Source: Larkinella sp965227735 (GTDB lineage Bacteria > Bacteroidota > Bacteroidia > Cytophagales > Spirosomataceae). Taken from it: a DNA stretch of 64,000 nucleotides. Location: the NCBI RefSeq assembly GCF_965227735.1, contig NZ_OZ245776.1, forward strand, positions 4,588,001 to 4,652,000, given 5' to 3'. Under the pieces are notes generated by a model. The model was given only the letters and a program-made list of their open reading frames with translations. It searched no databases and was not told the DNA's origin. Of this stretch, positions 34,536 to 42,755 are shown in pieces. Every line of letters starts with the position of its first letter. Within the stretch, counting starts at the first letter, position 1. A program made the translations under genes and the position numbers.

Positions 34536-35012
34536 TTAGTACGTTAATTCAACAAAGCCTTTGTTCCGTTTTGGTGTTCCAGGTTTTGGAAATGTACGGG
34601 TAAAATTAAATAACCACTCTGCCCGGTCGTATTGATAAAGCGGAAATAAGCGGTGGTTTTCAGGATAAACCGTTATAAAATAACAATCTATTTCTGCTCG
34701 TCGCTTAAAGCGAAGCTCTCGTAGTCTACGAAAATGCTCATCTTTTTCCTGAAGCAAATCATAATTTACAAAAGTTACTAAATCAATATCCGCTGGATTC
34801 TGCTTTTTTGTTACAAAACTGCCATTTACCCATTGGATAAAGCCATCCGGTATTAATTCCTTTAACATTTCATTGTATTCCAGATACCGTTCAAATAACC
34901 GTTGTCGGGTTGACGAGGTCGTGAATGCTTCGACAAATAACTCCTGAAATGGTACCAAATCCATTTTTGTGGCTTTGTACGGAGCCAAATAGCCATACGG
35001 ATCAAAATTCAT
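34536..35012 (-). CDS. DUF6932-like nucleotidyltransferase (MNT fold)
   Basis: This 158-residue protein starts at MNFDPYGYLAPYKATKMDL; a TTG start ten codons upstream is possible but weaker. It carries the nucleotidyltransferase core: WVNGSFVTKK with the GS motif, then NPADIDLVTFVNY with the D-x-D pair, and a third acidic residue in AEIDCYFITVYPE. This is the DUF6932 arrangement, common in Bacteroidota with small partners. The likely reaction is transfer of a nucleotide to a protein or tRNA target, and the neighbouring 75-residue protein would be the partner. It is somewhat more AT-rich than the neighbours. Confidence 0.75.
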   Translation of the reverse strand: MNFDPYGYLAPYKATKMDLVPFQELFVEAFTTSSTRQRLFERYLEYNEMLKELIPDGFIQWVNGSFVTKKQNPADIDLVTFVNYDLLQEKDEHFRRLRELRFKRRAEIDCYFITVYPENHRLFPLYQYDRAEWLFNFTRTFPKPGTPKRNKGFVELTY

Positions 35013-35063
35013 TCTATTGGTTACGGTGTGGATCGCTACCAAATAGTAGCCTAAAAAAATAGT

Positions 35064-35456
35064 TCAGGACAATTCGAGAAACCGCTCCGGATTGATGCCC
35101 CGGTCTTCCAGCTCGAACGAATTGTTTATAATAAGTTGGTGAATATACTGCCAAAACGGGCGATTTGTCAACCAAAAATTCAAATCGACGTTCAGAACGC
35201 TCTGAAAAAGGTCGCCGGGGTAATATTCTCCTTCGACAAACGGGTTTTTTGTGAGCCTTTCCAGCGCCAGCGGAATCAGATACGGCAGCGAAATTCCTTC
35301 GGCAATCAGCAACCGGATGTCTTCCGTGCTAAACTGGTTCAGGGGCGTCTGCCGCAGGGCGTAGATCTTCTGACTCCGGTTGTCGCCAAAATCCGGCTCT
35401 TCTCCACTTGTTTTCTCCAGATTGTCAAGGGTTTGCTGCTGCCAGTTTTCCTCCAT
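35064..35456 (-). CDS. Orphan contact-dependent inhibition immunity protein (CdiI_3-like)
   Basis: This 130-residue protein starts at MEENWQQQTLDNLEK; a start five codons upstream is possible. The pattern LRQTPLNQFSTEDIRLLIAEGISLPYLIPLALERL, referred to here as about residues 34-68, followed by FVEGEYYPGDLFQSVL, matches the CDI immunity family. Such proteins neutralise a cognate toxin C-terminus. No CdiA, toxin or T6SS/PVC effector lies next to it in the window, so this is an orphan, as is common for polyimmunity loci. It sits 52 bp upstream of the DUF6932-like gene on the same strand. Confidence 0.75.
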   Translation of the reverse strand: MEENWQQQTLDNLEKTSGEEPDFGDNRSQKIYALRQTPLNQFSTEDIRLLIAEGISLPYLIPLALERLTKNPFVEGEYYPGDLFQSVLNVDLNFWLTNRPFWQYIHQLIINNSFELEDRGINPERFLELS

Positions 35457-35670
35457 TGATGTATGGTTCATATCAGACAGGAGACGCTTTCAACCGCAAA
35501 TTTACCGCGTCCGAAACCGCTTCTGTACGTGTAAAGGTATCTTTTTTATTGGCGGAAAATCGCGGGGAATGGTGAAAAAAACACTAAAAATTTATTTTTC
35601 ATCCGCCATGTGAGGTAATAAAGTGCAAACTTGTCTACGTTAAATACCACCTGGTTTAGCAACACGCTGC

Positions 35671-36342
35671 ATGCAACAAGTACCCTTAGACGATACCGAA
35701 AATAGCGGAGATTCTTTGCCGCATTTTTTGGGAAGTCACCAGCCGCTTCAACCCGGCAAAGTGACGGACGATGAATTGATCTTTCGACAACTCTTCGCTC
35801 AGGATCCGAAGCGCGGTTGCGAACTGCTGTTCCGGCGGTATTATACCAATCTGGTCAACCACGCCGTTCGGTTTGTCTACTCCAAGGAAGTGGCCGAAGA
35901 TCTGGTGGCCGAAGTCTACACGGCTTTCTGGCAGGACCGTGTCTTTGAACGGATTACGACGTCCTACCGGGCGTATCTCTACCAGACGGTTCGCCATCGG
36001 TCCTACAACTATCTGCGGTGGGAGTTGCATCCGTCCGATTCGCTGGATGCGCTATACACCCAGGGCATTTCACCGGCCCTGCAACCCGATGAGGTGCTGC
36101 ATTACAGCGAACTGCACCAGAAAATTGAAGACGCCATCCAGAGCCTGACTCCGCAGTGCAAGCGGGCGTTTCTGCTGAGCCGGATTGAAGGGAAGAAGTA
36201 CCTGGAAATTGCGCAGGAGATGCAGATCAGCAACAGTGCCGTCGAGAAACTGATGATCAGGGCACTTAACCAGTTACGTCAGGAATTGAAAGGAGAATGG
36301 TTTATCAGTCTGCTGCTGGGGCTGGTTACCTATGCTTTCTAA
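35671..36342 (+). CDS. ECF RNA polymerase sigma factor (FecI type)
   Basis: This 223-residue sigma-70 family factor has region 2 in LLFRRYYTNLVNHAVRFVYSKEVAEDLVAEVYTAFW (about residues 51-86) and ERITTSYRAYLYQTVRHRSYNYL. Region 4 (about 155-210) has LTPQCKRAFLLSRIEGKKYLEIAQEMQISNSAVEKLMIRAL, a helix-turn-helix. The first 45 residues are an unusual acidic, poorly conserved extension. It lies 58 bp upstream of a FecR anti-sigma gene and SusC/SusD genes, so it should direct their transcription in response to the cognate outer-membrane signal. Confidence 0.9.
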   Translation: MQQVPLDDTENSGDSLPHFLGSHQPLQPGKVTDDELIFRQLFAQDPKRGCELLFRRYYTNLVNHAVRFVYSKEVAEDLVAEVYTAFWQDRVFERITTSYRAYLYQTVRHRSYNYLRWELHPSDSLDALYTQGISPALQPDEVLHYSELHQKIEDAIQSLTPQCKRAFLLSRIEGKKYLEIAQEMQISNSAVEKLMIRALNQLRQELKGEWFISLLLGLVTYAF

Positions 36343-36399
36343 TGGGCCGATGACACCTTTCTTTCTCCAGTTGACTAACCGGCAAAATTTGAATCTGCT

Positions 36400-37401
36400 A
36401 TGGAACCCTTACTCATAAAACGCATTGTATTCGACTTTTTTGATGGAAAAGCGACGGCGATCCAGCGAAAATACCTCGAAGAATGGCTGACGGACGAAAG
36501 TAACTCCGAAGCCTATTACCAATACCTGGACGAATGGGAAAGCCAGCGACCCCAGTTTTCGGTCGACGCCGACAAAGCACTGACCGCCTACCAGCGGGTG
36601 CTGGCGGACGACCAGCCGACCATCACCCCATCGAAAGTGCTGCCGGTTTCCCGGTCGGGTCTATTTCAAAAATGGCTCCCCTGGGGCGTGGCGGCTTCCA
36701 TTACCTTGCTGGGCCTGCTGGGTGCCTACGTTTACCGGGCACAAATCCTGTATGAAACCCACCGGACGGCTTTCGGACAAACCAGCGTCCACCAACTGGC
36801 GGATGGAACGGAGGTGACGCTGAATGCCAATTCCAGCCTGCGCGTTCCCCGGTTTGGGTTTGGGAACAAAACCCGGGAAGTATATCTGGAAGGCGAAGGT
36901 GAATTCAAAGTGACCCATACCGTTAACAACCAGCGGTTTATTGTCCGGACGGCGGATCGTTTTCAGGTCGAAGTGCTGGGAACCGAGTTCGTGGTGTATG
37001 CCCGGGCCAAAGGCAAGCGCGTATTTCTCAGCAAAGGCAAGGTGAAACTGGATCTACCTCAGGGTCAGCAGCTTTATATGCGCCCCGGCAACGTGGTGAC
37101 GGTGGCCAATTCCGGCCGGTACCAGCTCACCCAGACCAAAACCGCCCGCCCCTATGTTGCCTGGAAAGACCACTGGTTTTATTTCGACAACACCTCCCTG
37201 ACCGAAGTCGCCGATCAGATTCAGGAGCAGTTTGGAATCAAAGTCGTAGTGCCCGAACCCAAGCTGGCCCAACGGCGGATTGCCGGTAATTTCCGGGCCG
37301 AGCAGGCCGACGATCTGTTCCAGATTTTAGCCGAATTGCTGAATATCAACGTGGTGAAAAAACGCCGTTATATTGAATTGACTACCCCTAAACACCCTTA
37401 A
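36400..37401 (+). CDS. FecR-type anti-sigma factor
   Basis: This 333-residue inner-membrane protein has a cytoplasmic N-terminal sigma-binding part with IQRKYLEEWLTDESNSEAYYQYLDEWE, a single membrane helix at about 89-108 (WLPWGVAASITLLGLLGAYV) and a periplasmic FecR domain (HQLADGTEVTLNANSSLRVPRFG, then LEGEGEFKVTH). The C-terminal domain is the DUF4974 type (EVADQIQEQFGIKVVVPEPKLAQRRIAGNFRAEQADDLFQILAE, about 270-313). It inhibits the upstream sigma factor until SusC binds its ligand. The gap to susC is 28 bp. Confidence 0.9.
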   Translation: MEPLLIKRIVFDFFDGKATAIQRKYLEEWLTDESNSEAYYQYLDEWESQRPQFSVDADKALTAYQRVLADDQPTITPSKVLPVSRSGLFQKWLPWGVAASITLLGLLGAYVYRAQILYETHRTAFGQTSVHQLADGTEVTLNANSSLRVPRFGFGNKTREVYLEGEGEFKVTHTVNNQRFIVRTADRFQVEVLGTEFVVYARAKGKRVFLSKGKVKLDLPQGQQLYMRPGNVVTVANSGRYQLTQTKTARPYVAWKDHWFYFDNTSLTEVADQIQEQFGIKVVVPEPKLAQRRIAGNFRAEQADDLFQILAELLNINVVKKRRYIELTTPKHP

Positions 37402-37429
37402 CCATTCCTATTTCTAAATCCTACTGAAG

Positions 37430-40400
37430 ATGGTAATCTCATTTTTACAGAAAACGGCCCTGGTTTCGCTGGCAGTGCTCAGTCACCAACTGACGCAGGC
37501 GCAACCGATTGCCCTGGCCCGGCAACAAAGCCGATCGACGGAGGTGATTCAGACCGTTCCGGCGGCAGGCCAGAAAATGAAAGAAGTGTTGACGGAATTA
37601 AGCCGCCAGCATCAGGTCAGTATTCTGTTTGAAGAAACGACGGTGAACGGTATTGTCGTTCCGGCCAACGTCCGGCTCCGTTCCGGAAAGCTGGAAAAGC
37701 AGTTGGAAACCCTGCTGAAACCGTATGACCTGATGTTTAAAAAAGTGGGCAATCAGGCCTACTACATCATTAAAAATCCGGCCAAAACCAGCGCTCCGGC
37801 CACCCAGGTGCTGGAGTCGTTGAATACACCCGTTCCACTGAAGGAGCCTACCACGGCAGGGAACCCGGTTTTTTCGCCGAATGCGCCATCGGTCACCATC
37901 GCCGACTTTACGGTGAGCGGGAAAGTTTCCAGTGAAAACGGCGAAGGACTGCCCGGCGTTAGCGTCGTGATCAAAGGAACCCAGCGTGGAACCGTGACCA
38001 ATGCAGAGGGCAACTACACGCTTTCTGTTCCGGAAGCCGCCAATGGGGCCACACTGGTTTTTAGCTTCGTGGGGTATTTGTCTCAGGAACTGACCGTGAA
38101 GGCATCGACAACCGTGAACGTTTCGCTGAAACCGGACGACAAGGTTCTGGAAGAAATCGTGGTCATTGGATACGGTACGGCCCGAAAAAGTGACTTGACC
38201 GGGGCCGTCGGTTCCGTGAAAGAAGCAGAATTGAAAGAACGCCCGGCGGCTTCGCTGACGCAGGCGTTGTCGGGCCGGATGCCGGGGGTGCAGGTCAACA
38301 CCAACTCGGGTCGGCCCGGCGGTCGAACCACCATCCGTGTTCGCGGATTTAGCTCCATCAACTCCTCGAATAACCCGCTCTATGTGGTCGACGGCGTGAT
38401 GTTGCCGCAGGGAACCCAAAACCAGTTCAGTTCGGCCATCGACTACATCAACCCGAACGACATCGTTTCGGTGGAAGTGTTGAAAGATGCCTCCTCGACC
38501 GCCATTTACGGGGCGCGGGGCGCCAACGGCGTGGTGCTGGTGACGACCAAAAAAGGGAAATCGGGAGAAGGTCAGGTGACTTACAACGTCGATTTCAGCG
38601 TGAACACCATCGGACCCAATCGCCCCCGGGTGCTGAATTCCCGGCAGTATATGGCCGTAGAAGATCTGGCCTGGGCCAATATGGAAAAATACGATCCGGC
38701 GGGCTGGGCGGCTGGCAAATGGGCGTATCTGAATCCCAAACTGCGCCGGATCGACCCCCGCGTCTGGAATTCCGACGGCAGTCCGAAATACGATACCGAC
38801 TGGTTCAAGGAAACCACCCAGAATAAGCTGTCGCAAAACCACCAGTTGGGTTTCAGCGGAGGCAACGACCGCACGCAGTATTCGATCTCACTGGGCTACC
38901 GCGACGACCAGGGCTTGCTCAAGACTTCCTACATGAAACGGTATTCGGGCCGGTTTACGATCGACGATCAGGTGAAATCGTGGCTGAAAGTGGGCGGTAC
39001 GCTGAGCTACAACAACCAGACGGAGAACCTGGTGGACGTCAATGATGCCGTGGCCCGCCAGATTGTGGAAGATTTTCCTTTCCTGCCGGTTCAGTACGAA
39101 GACGGTTCCTTCGCCAACAACCGGGATTTCCCGTTTGCGGAAGGAACCATGAGTTCGTACCACCGCCTGATGGGTCGGAAATACATTCTGAACACGCAAA
39201 CTACCACCGGAAGCCTGTATTCCAACATCAGCCTCGCCAAAGGACTGGAAATGCGGACGGTTTTGGGAGCCAATGTGCAGACCCAGGAAGTGAACCAGTC
39301 CAGCACCCGGACGCTGGAAATTGGCGCAAACGGGACGGCATCGGCCAACAATTTCAGAGACTCGTTCTGGTCGCTGGAAAACTACCTGACGTATAACAAA
39401 CAGATCAACGATAAACACGCCATCAACGCGCTTTTGGGGGTGTCGTGGCAGGAATCAAATTTCTTTTCGATTGGGGCCAGTGTCCGCAACTTTGCAACGG
39501 ATTATTTTGGTTTCAACAACCTGGGTGCGGGTGCCACCAACCCGGCGGTCACTTCGGGAGCCTCCCGGTTTTCGTTCAATTCCTATTTCGGTCGGATCAA
39601 TTACAGCCTGATGGAGAAGTACTTACTGACCTTTACCGGCCGGGCCGATGGCTCTTCGAAGTTCGGGAACAACCACAAATTCGCGTTCTTCCCCTCGGCG
39701 GCTCTGGCCTGGCGGGCATCGGAAGAGGAGTTCCTGAAAGGCAATGCGATCATCTCGAACCTGAAAGTGCGGACGAGCTTTGGTTTGACGGGGAACTCCG
39801 AAATACCGCCTTACTCGTCGTTGTCGCTGCTTAGTTCGAACTACGCAACCATTTACGGCGATGCCCGGGTGTCGGGTACGGGAATCAGCCGGTTGGCGAA
39901 CCCGGATCTGCGCTGGGAAAAAACCGCCCAGACTGATATTGGCGTGGAACTGGGTCTGCTGAAAGGCCGGATCAATCTGGAGGCCGATTACTACTACCGC
40001 AAAACGACGGACATGCTGCTGGATGCGCCGGTTCCCCGCACGAGCGGCTACGGCACGATTCGCCGGAACGTGGGGTCGATGCAGAACAAAGGCTTTGAGT
40101 TGGGTCTGAACACGGTCAACATCGACGCGGGCGGTTTTCAGTGGAACTCGACGTTCAACGTCTCGTTCAACCGTAACAAAGTCTTGTCGCTGGCAACGCC
40201 GTCGGACATCTTCAACGTGGGTGGGCCGAACTTTACGAATCCAACCAACGTGATCCGCGTGGGCGAACCGGTCGGATCGTTCTGGGGACTGACCCGGGTG
40301 GGCATCTGGAGTGAAGCGGAACGCGAAGAAGCGGCCCGGTTTGTGAGCTACCGGAACGGGTTGACCATGTTGCCGGGTGACATCAAGTACCTGGATGTGA

Positions 40401-40969
40401 ACGGCGACCGCGCCATTACGGATGCCGACCGGAGCATCATCGGAAACGGGAGCCCGAAAGCCTGGGGTGCTTTTTCCAATACCTTTCGCTACAAAAACTT
40501 CGATCTGACGCTGGAATTGCAGTTTTCCTACGGCAACGACGTCATGGATCTGAACATCTCGACCAGTGAAGACCGCCAGGCCTTGGCCAACAGCTACACT
40601 TCGGTGTTGAATGCCTGGACGCCGACGAATCAAAACAGCCAGATTGCCGAAATCCGCGATACGCGGGCCGGTTATGTGCTAAACGTAGACAGTTACTGGA
40701 TCAAGGACGGTTCGTTTCTGCGGGGGCGTAACCTGCTGTTTGGGTATACGTTTCCGGGTGTTGTCACCAACAAACTCAAACTGAACCGTTTGCGGGCGTA
40801 TGCCACGGTGCAGAATTTCTTCCTGCTGGTGAAAGACAAAATCATTGGCGACCCGGAGGTAACGCCGACCAACCAGGGCGACAGCAACAGTGCATTTTCA
40901 CAAGGGATGATCTGGCACAATTACCCCAAACCGACGACGTTCATGTTCGGGTTGCAGATTGGGCTGTAA
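37430..40969 (+). CDS. susC: SusC/RagA-family TonB-linked outer-membrane protein with STN domain
   Basis: This 1179-residue outer-membrane transporter imports glycans or other large ligands with SusD. Residues 1-24 are a signal peptide. An STN signalling domain (about 45-115) interacts with FecR. A carboxypeptidase-like regulatory domain (TVSGKVSSENGEGLPGVSV, about 164-240) precedes the plug with VVIGYGTARKSDLTGAVGSV and GRPGGRTTIRVRGFSSINS and the YVVDGVM segment, and a long beta-barrel ends PKPTTFMFGLQIGL. STN plus the neighbouring sigma/FecR pair implies signal transduction of the FecA type. Substrate is unknown, and no glycoside hydrolase is in the same operon. Confidence 0.95.
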   Translation: MVISFLQKTALVSLAVLSHQLTQAQPIALARQQSRSTEVIQTVPAAGQKMKEVLTELSRQHQVSILFEETTVNGIVVPANVRLRSGKLEKQLETLLKPYDLMFKKVGNQAYYIIKNPAKTSAPATQVLESLNTPVPLKEPTTAGNPVFSPNAPSVTIADFTVSGKVSSENGEGLPGVSVVIKGTQRGTVTNAEGNYTLSVPEAANGATLVFSFVGYLSQELTVKASTTVNVSLKPDDKVLEEIVVIGYGTARKSDLTGAVGSVKEAELKERPAASLTQALSGRMPGVQVNTNSGRPGGRTTIRVRGFSSINSSNNPLYVVDGVMLPQGTQNQFSSAIDYINPNDIVSVEVLKDASSTAIYGARGANGVVLVTTKKGKSGEGQVTYNVDFSVNTIGPNRPRVLNSRQYMAVEDLAWANMEKYDPAGWAAGKWAYLNPKLRRIDPRVWNSDGSPKYDTDWFKETTQNKLSQNHQLGFSGGNDRTQYSISLGYRDDQGLLKTSYMKRYSGRFTIDDQVKSWLKVGGTLSYNNQTENLVDVNDAVARQIVEDFPFLPVQYEDGSFANNRDFPFAEGTMSSYHRLMGRKYILNTQTTTGSLYSNISLAKGLEMRTVLGANVQTQEVNQSSTRTLEIGANGTASANNFRDSFWSLENYLTYNKQINDKHAINALLGVSWQESNFFSIGASVRNFATDYFGFNNLGAGATNPAVTSGASRFSFNSYFGRINYSLMEKYLLTFTGRADGSSKFGNNHKFAFFPSAALAWRASEEEFLKGNAIISNLKVRTSFGLTGNSEIPPYSSLSLLSSNYATIYGDARVSGTGISRLANPDLRWEKTAQTDIGVELGLLKGRINLEADYYYRKTTDMLLDAPVPRTSGYGTIRRNVGSMQNKGFELGLNTVNIDAGGFQWNSTFNVSFNRNKVLSLATPSDIFNVGGPNFTNPTNVIRVGEPVGSFWGLTRVGIWSEAEREEAARFVSYRNGLTMLPGDIKYLDVNGDRAITDADRSIIGNGSPKAWGAFSNTFRYKNFDLTLELQFSYGNDVMDLNISTSEDRQALANSYTSVLNAWTPTNQNSQIAEIRDTRAGYVLNVDSYWIKDGSFLRGRNLLFGYTFPGVVTNKLKLNRLRAYATVQNFFLLVKDKIIGDPEVTPTNQGDSNSAFSQGMIWHNYPKPTTFMFGLQIGL

Positions 40970-40970
40970 G

Positions 40971-41070
40971 TTTACGGTATTCGGTTTACGGTATTCGGTA
41001 TTCGGTATGAACATGCGTCAGCTACCGTATCGACGGCCCGGCGAAAACGGAAAACCGTGTACCGAATACC
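40971..41070. repeat. Imperfect inverted repeat in the susC-susD gap (TTTACGG family)
   Basis: The left side has tandem TTTACGGTATTCGG words (40971-41006). GGTATTCGGTA at 40990-41000 pairs with TACCGAATACC at 41060-41070, and the centre contains ATGCGTCAGCTACCG. This relates it to 4726-4812 and 45984-46108. It forms a stem between susC and susD and may lower or tune susD expression. The stem lies about 32 bp before the susD ATG. Confidence 0.65.
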
Positions 41071-41102
41071 AGATTTCAATAATTCAAAAGCACTTTCAAA
41101 AA

Positions 41103-42662
41103 ATGAAACATATCCTTTATAAAGTGAGCAAAATCGCTCTGCTGGGGGCGGTGCTGCTGGGTCCGGTGGGTTGTTCCGATTTCCTCGATGAGCAGGCGCC
41201 TTCCAACCTGACCCCCGACAATTTTTACACCATTCCCGACCACGCCGAAGCCGCCCTGGCTTCGGTCTACGCCGACCTGCGGTTCATGGGCGACGGCGCC
41301 GGGATCTTCTCTTCCAACTGGCAGTTGCTCGAAGCCCTCACCGGCACCTCGACCACCGAAACCGCCCAGAACTCGGATTTGAACAACCTCTACGGGCTGG
41401 TTCACGATGGCAACACCGCCCACGTGGTCAACTACTGGAACGGACTCTACAAGGTCATCGCTCAGGCCAACCAGGTGCTCGACCGCGTACCGGCCATCAC
41501 GCCCATGCCCGATGCCCAAAAGGCCAAGATCCTGGGTGAAGCCCGGTTTCTGCGCGCTTCGGCCTACTTTACGGCGGTTCGGTTGTGGGGTGATATTCCC
41601 CTGATTACCAAACCCCAAACGGCCACTTCGGAAGATTTTCAGCCGGGTCGCGCAACGCAGGAAGAAGTTTACAAACTGATCGTGGAAGACCTGGTGGCGG
41701 CCGAAGCGGCTGGCCTGGCGTGGATGGATGTCAGTGGCCGGGCCAACCTGGCGGCTGTCAAAACCCAACTGGCGAAGGTGTACCTGACGATGGCGGGTTT
41801 CCCGCTGAGCAAAGGGGCGACGCACTACAAACTGGCGGCCGACAAAGCCCTGGAAGTAATCACCTACGCCAATGCCAACCCAACGGTGATCAACCTGTTC
41901 ACGACGTATGAAGACGTCCACCGGGAAAGTACCGAAAACCGGCTGGAGCACCTGTTCATGCTGCAATACAACACGCTGGTTGCGGGTAACCCGATGGACA
42001 ACATGTACCCCAACTTCAAACCGGTGACCTTCAACGGGCCGTCGGGCACGGGCAGTACGGTGCCGGTGCCGTCGTTCTACGCGTCGTATGAAGCGGGTGA
42101 CCTGCGGGCGAAAGATCAGGAAGGCTACTTCTACTCGACTTATTTTACGAATGGAGACGGTGCCCGTTTCGCATTGGGGGCCAACTACATTTTCAAGCAT
42201 TTCAACCGGACGGCCAACGGGACGTCGGGGGTTCCGGGCACGCGTCAGAACAACCTGAACGTTCCGCAGATCCGGTTTGCCGAAACGCTGCTGATCTATG
42301 CCGAAGCGCAGAACGAACTGGGGGCACCCACGCAGGCGGCTTACGATGCCTTCAAGCGGATTCGGGACCGGGCAAAGCTGACGACCCCGGCGCTGGGGAC
42401 GTACACGCAGGCGACTTTCCGGGAAGCGGTTTGGCGGGAGCGGTGGCACGAACTGGCTTACGAGCAGATCACGTGGTTCGACATGGTTCGTTTGCGGAAA
42501 GTGTACAACGACAAGACGAACGGCTTCGACAACTTCGTGGGCCACGTGAACCCGAGTTCGAACCAGGCGTTGCAGGAGAAGCATTTGCTGTTGCCGCTGG
42601 GCAAGCAGGAGATGCTGAACAACCCGAATCTGAAACCGCAGAATCCGGGGTATCCGAACTAA
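41103..42662 (+). CDS. susD: SusD/RagB-family lipoprotein
   Basis: This 519-residue outer-membrane lipoprotein is the SusC partner that closes over the barrel and captures the ligand. The start at MKHILYKVSKIALL gives a lipoprotein signal ending VGC (Cys24); a longer frame starting at 40959 overlaps the repeat and is not used. N-terminal SusD-like TPR domain begins SDFLDEQAPSNLTPDNFY, and ALASVYADLRFM follows. The RagB/SusD C-terminal part includes IRFAETLLIYAEAQNELG, WRERWHELAYEQITWFDMVRLRK and ends LLLPLGKQEMLNNPNLKPQNPGYPN. No gap genes; the DUF1553 copy 2 gene follows after 93 bp. Confidence 0.93.
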   Translation: MKHILYKVSKIALLGAVLLGPVGCSDFLDEQAPSNLTPDNFYTIPDHAEAALASVYADLRFMGDGAGIFSSNWQLLEALTGTSTTETAQNSDLNNLYGLVHDGNTAHVVNYWNGLYKVIAQANQVLDRVPAITPMPDAQKAKILGEARFLRASAYFTAVRLWGDIPLITKPQTATSEDFQPGRATQEEVYKLIVEDLVAAEAAGLAWMDVSGRANLAAVKTQLAKVYLTMAGFPLSKGATHYKLAADKALEVITYANANPTVINLFTTYEDVHRESTENRLEHLFMLQYNTLVAGNPMDNMYPNFKPVTFNGPSGTGSTVPVPSFYASYEAGDLRAKDQEGYFYSTYFTNGDGARFALGANYIFKHFNRTANGTSGVPGTRQNNLNVPQIRFAETLLIYAEAQNELGAPTQAAYDAFKRIRDRAKLTTPALGTYTQATFREAVWRERWHELAYEQITWFDMVRLRKVYNDKTNGFDNFVGHVNPSSNQALQEKHLLLPLGKQEMLNNPNLKPQNPGYPN

Positions 42663-42755
42663 AAGTGGGTAAATTCTTGTATAATACTGGAATAGCACAA
42701 AATAAAAAATCCGAACTTGCGGTGAAAATGGTCTTACTGGTTCTGTTCGGAGTCA

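Noticed and set aside
40959..41102. Upstream start for susD at 40959
   Set aside because: It overlaps the end of susC and translates the repeat. The ATG at 41103 gives a lipoprotein signal with Cys24.
41076..42698. 540-codon open frame on the minus strand
   Set aside because: It is antisense to susD and rich in His/Arg/Gln low-complexity residues. SusD motifs on the plus strand are unambiguous.
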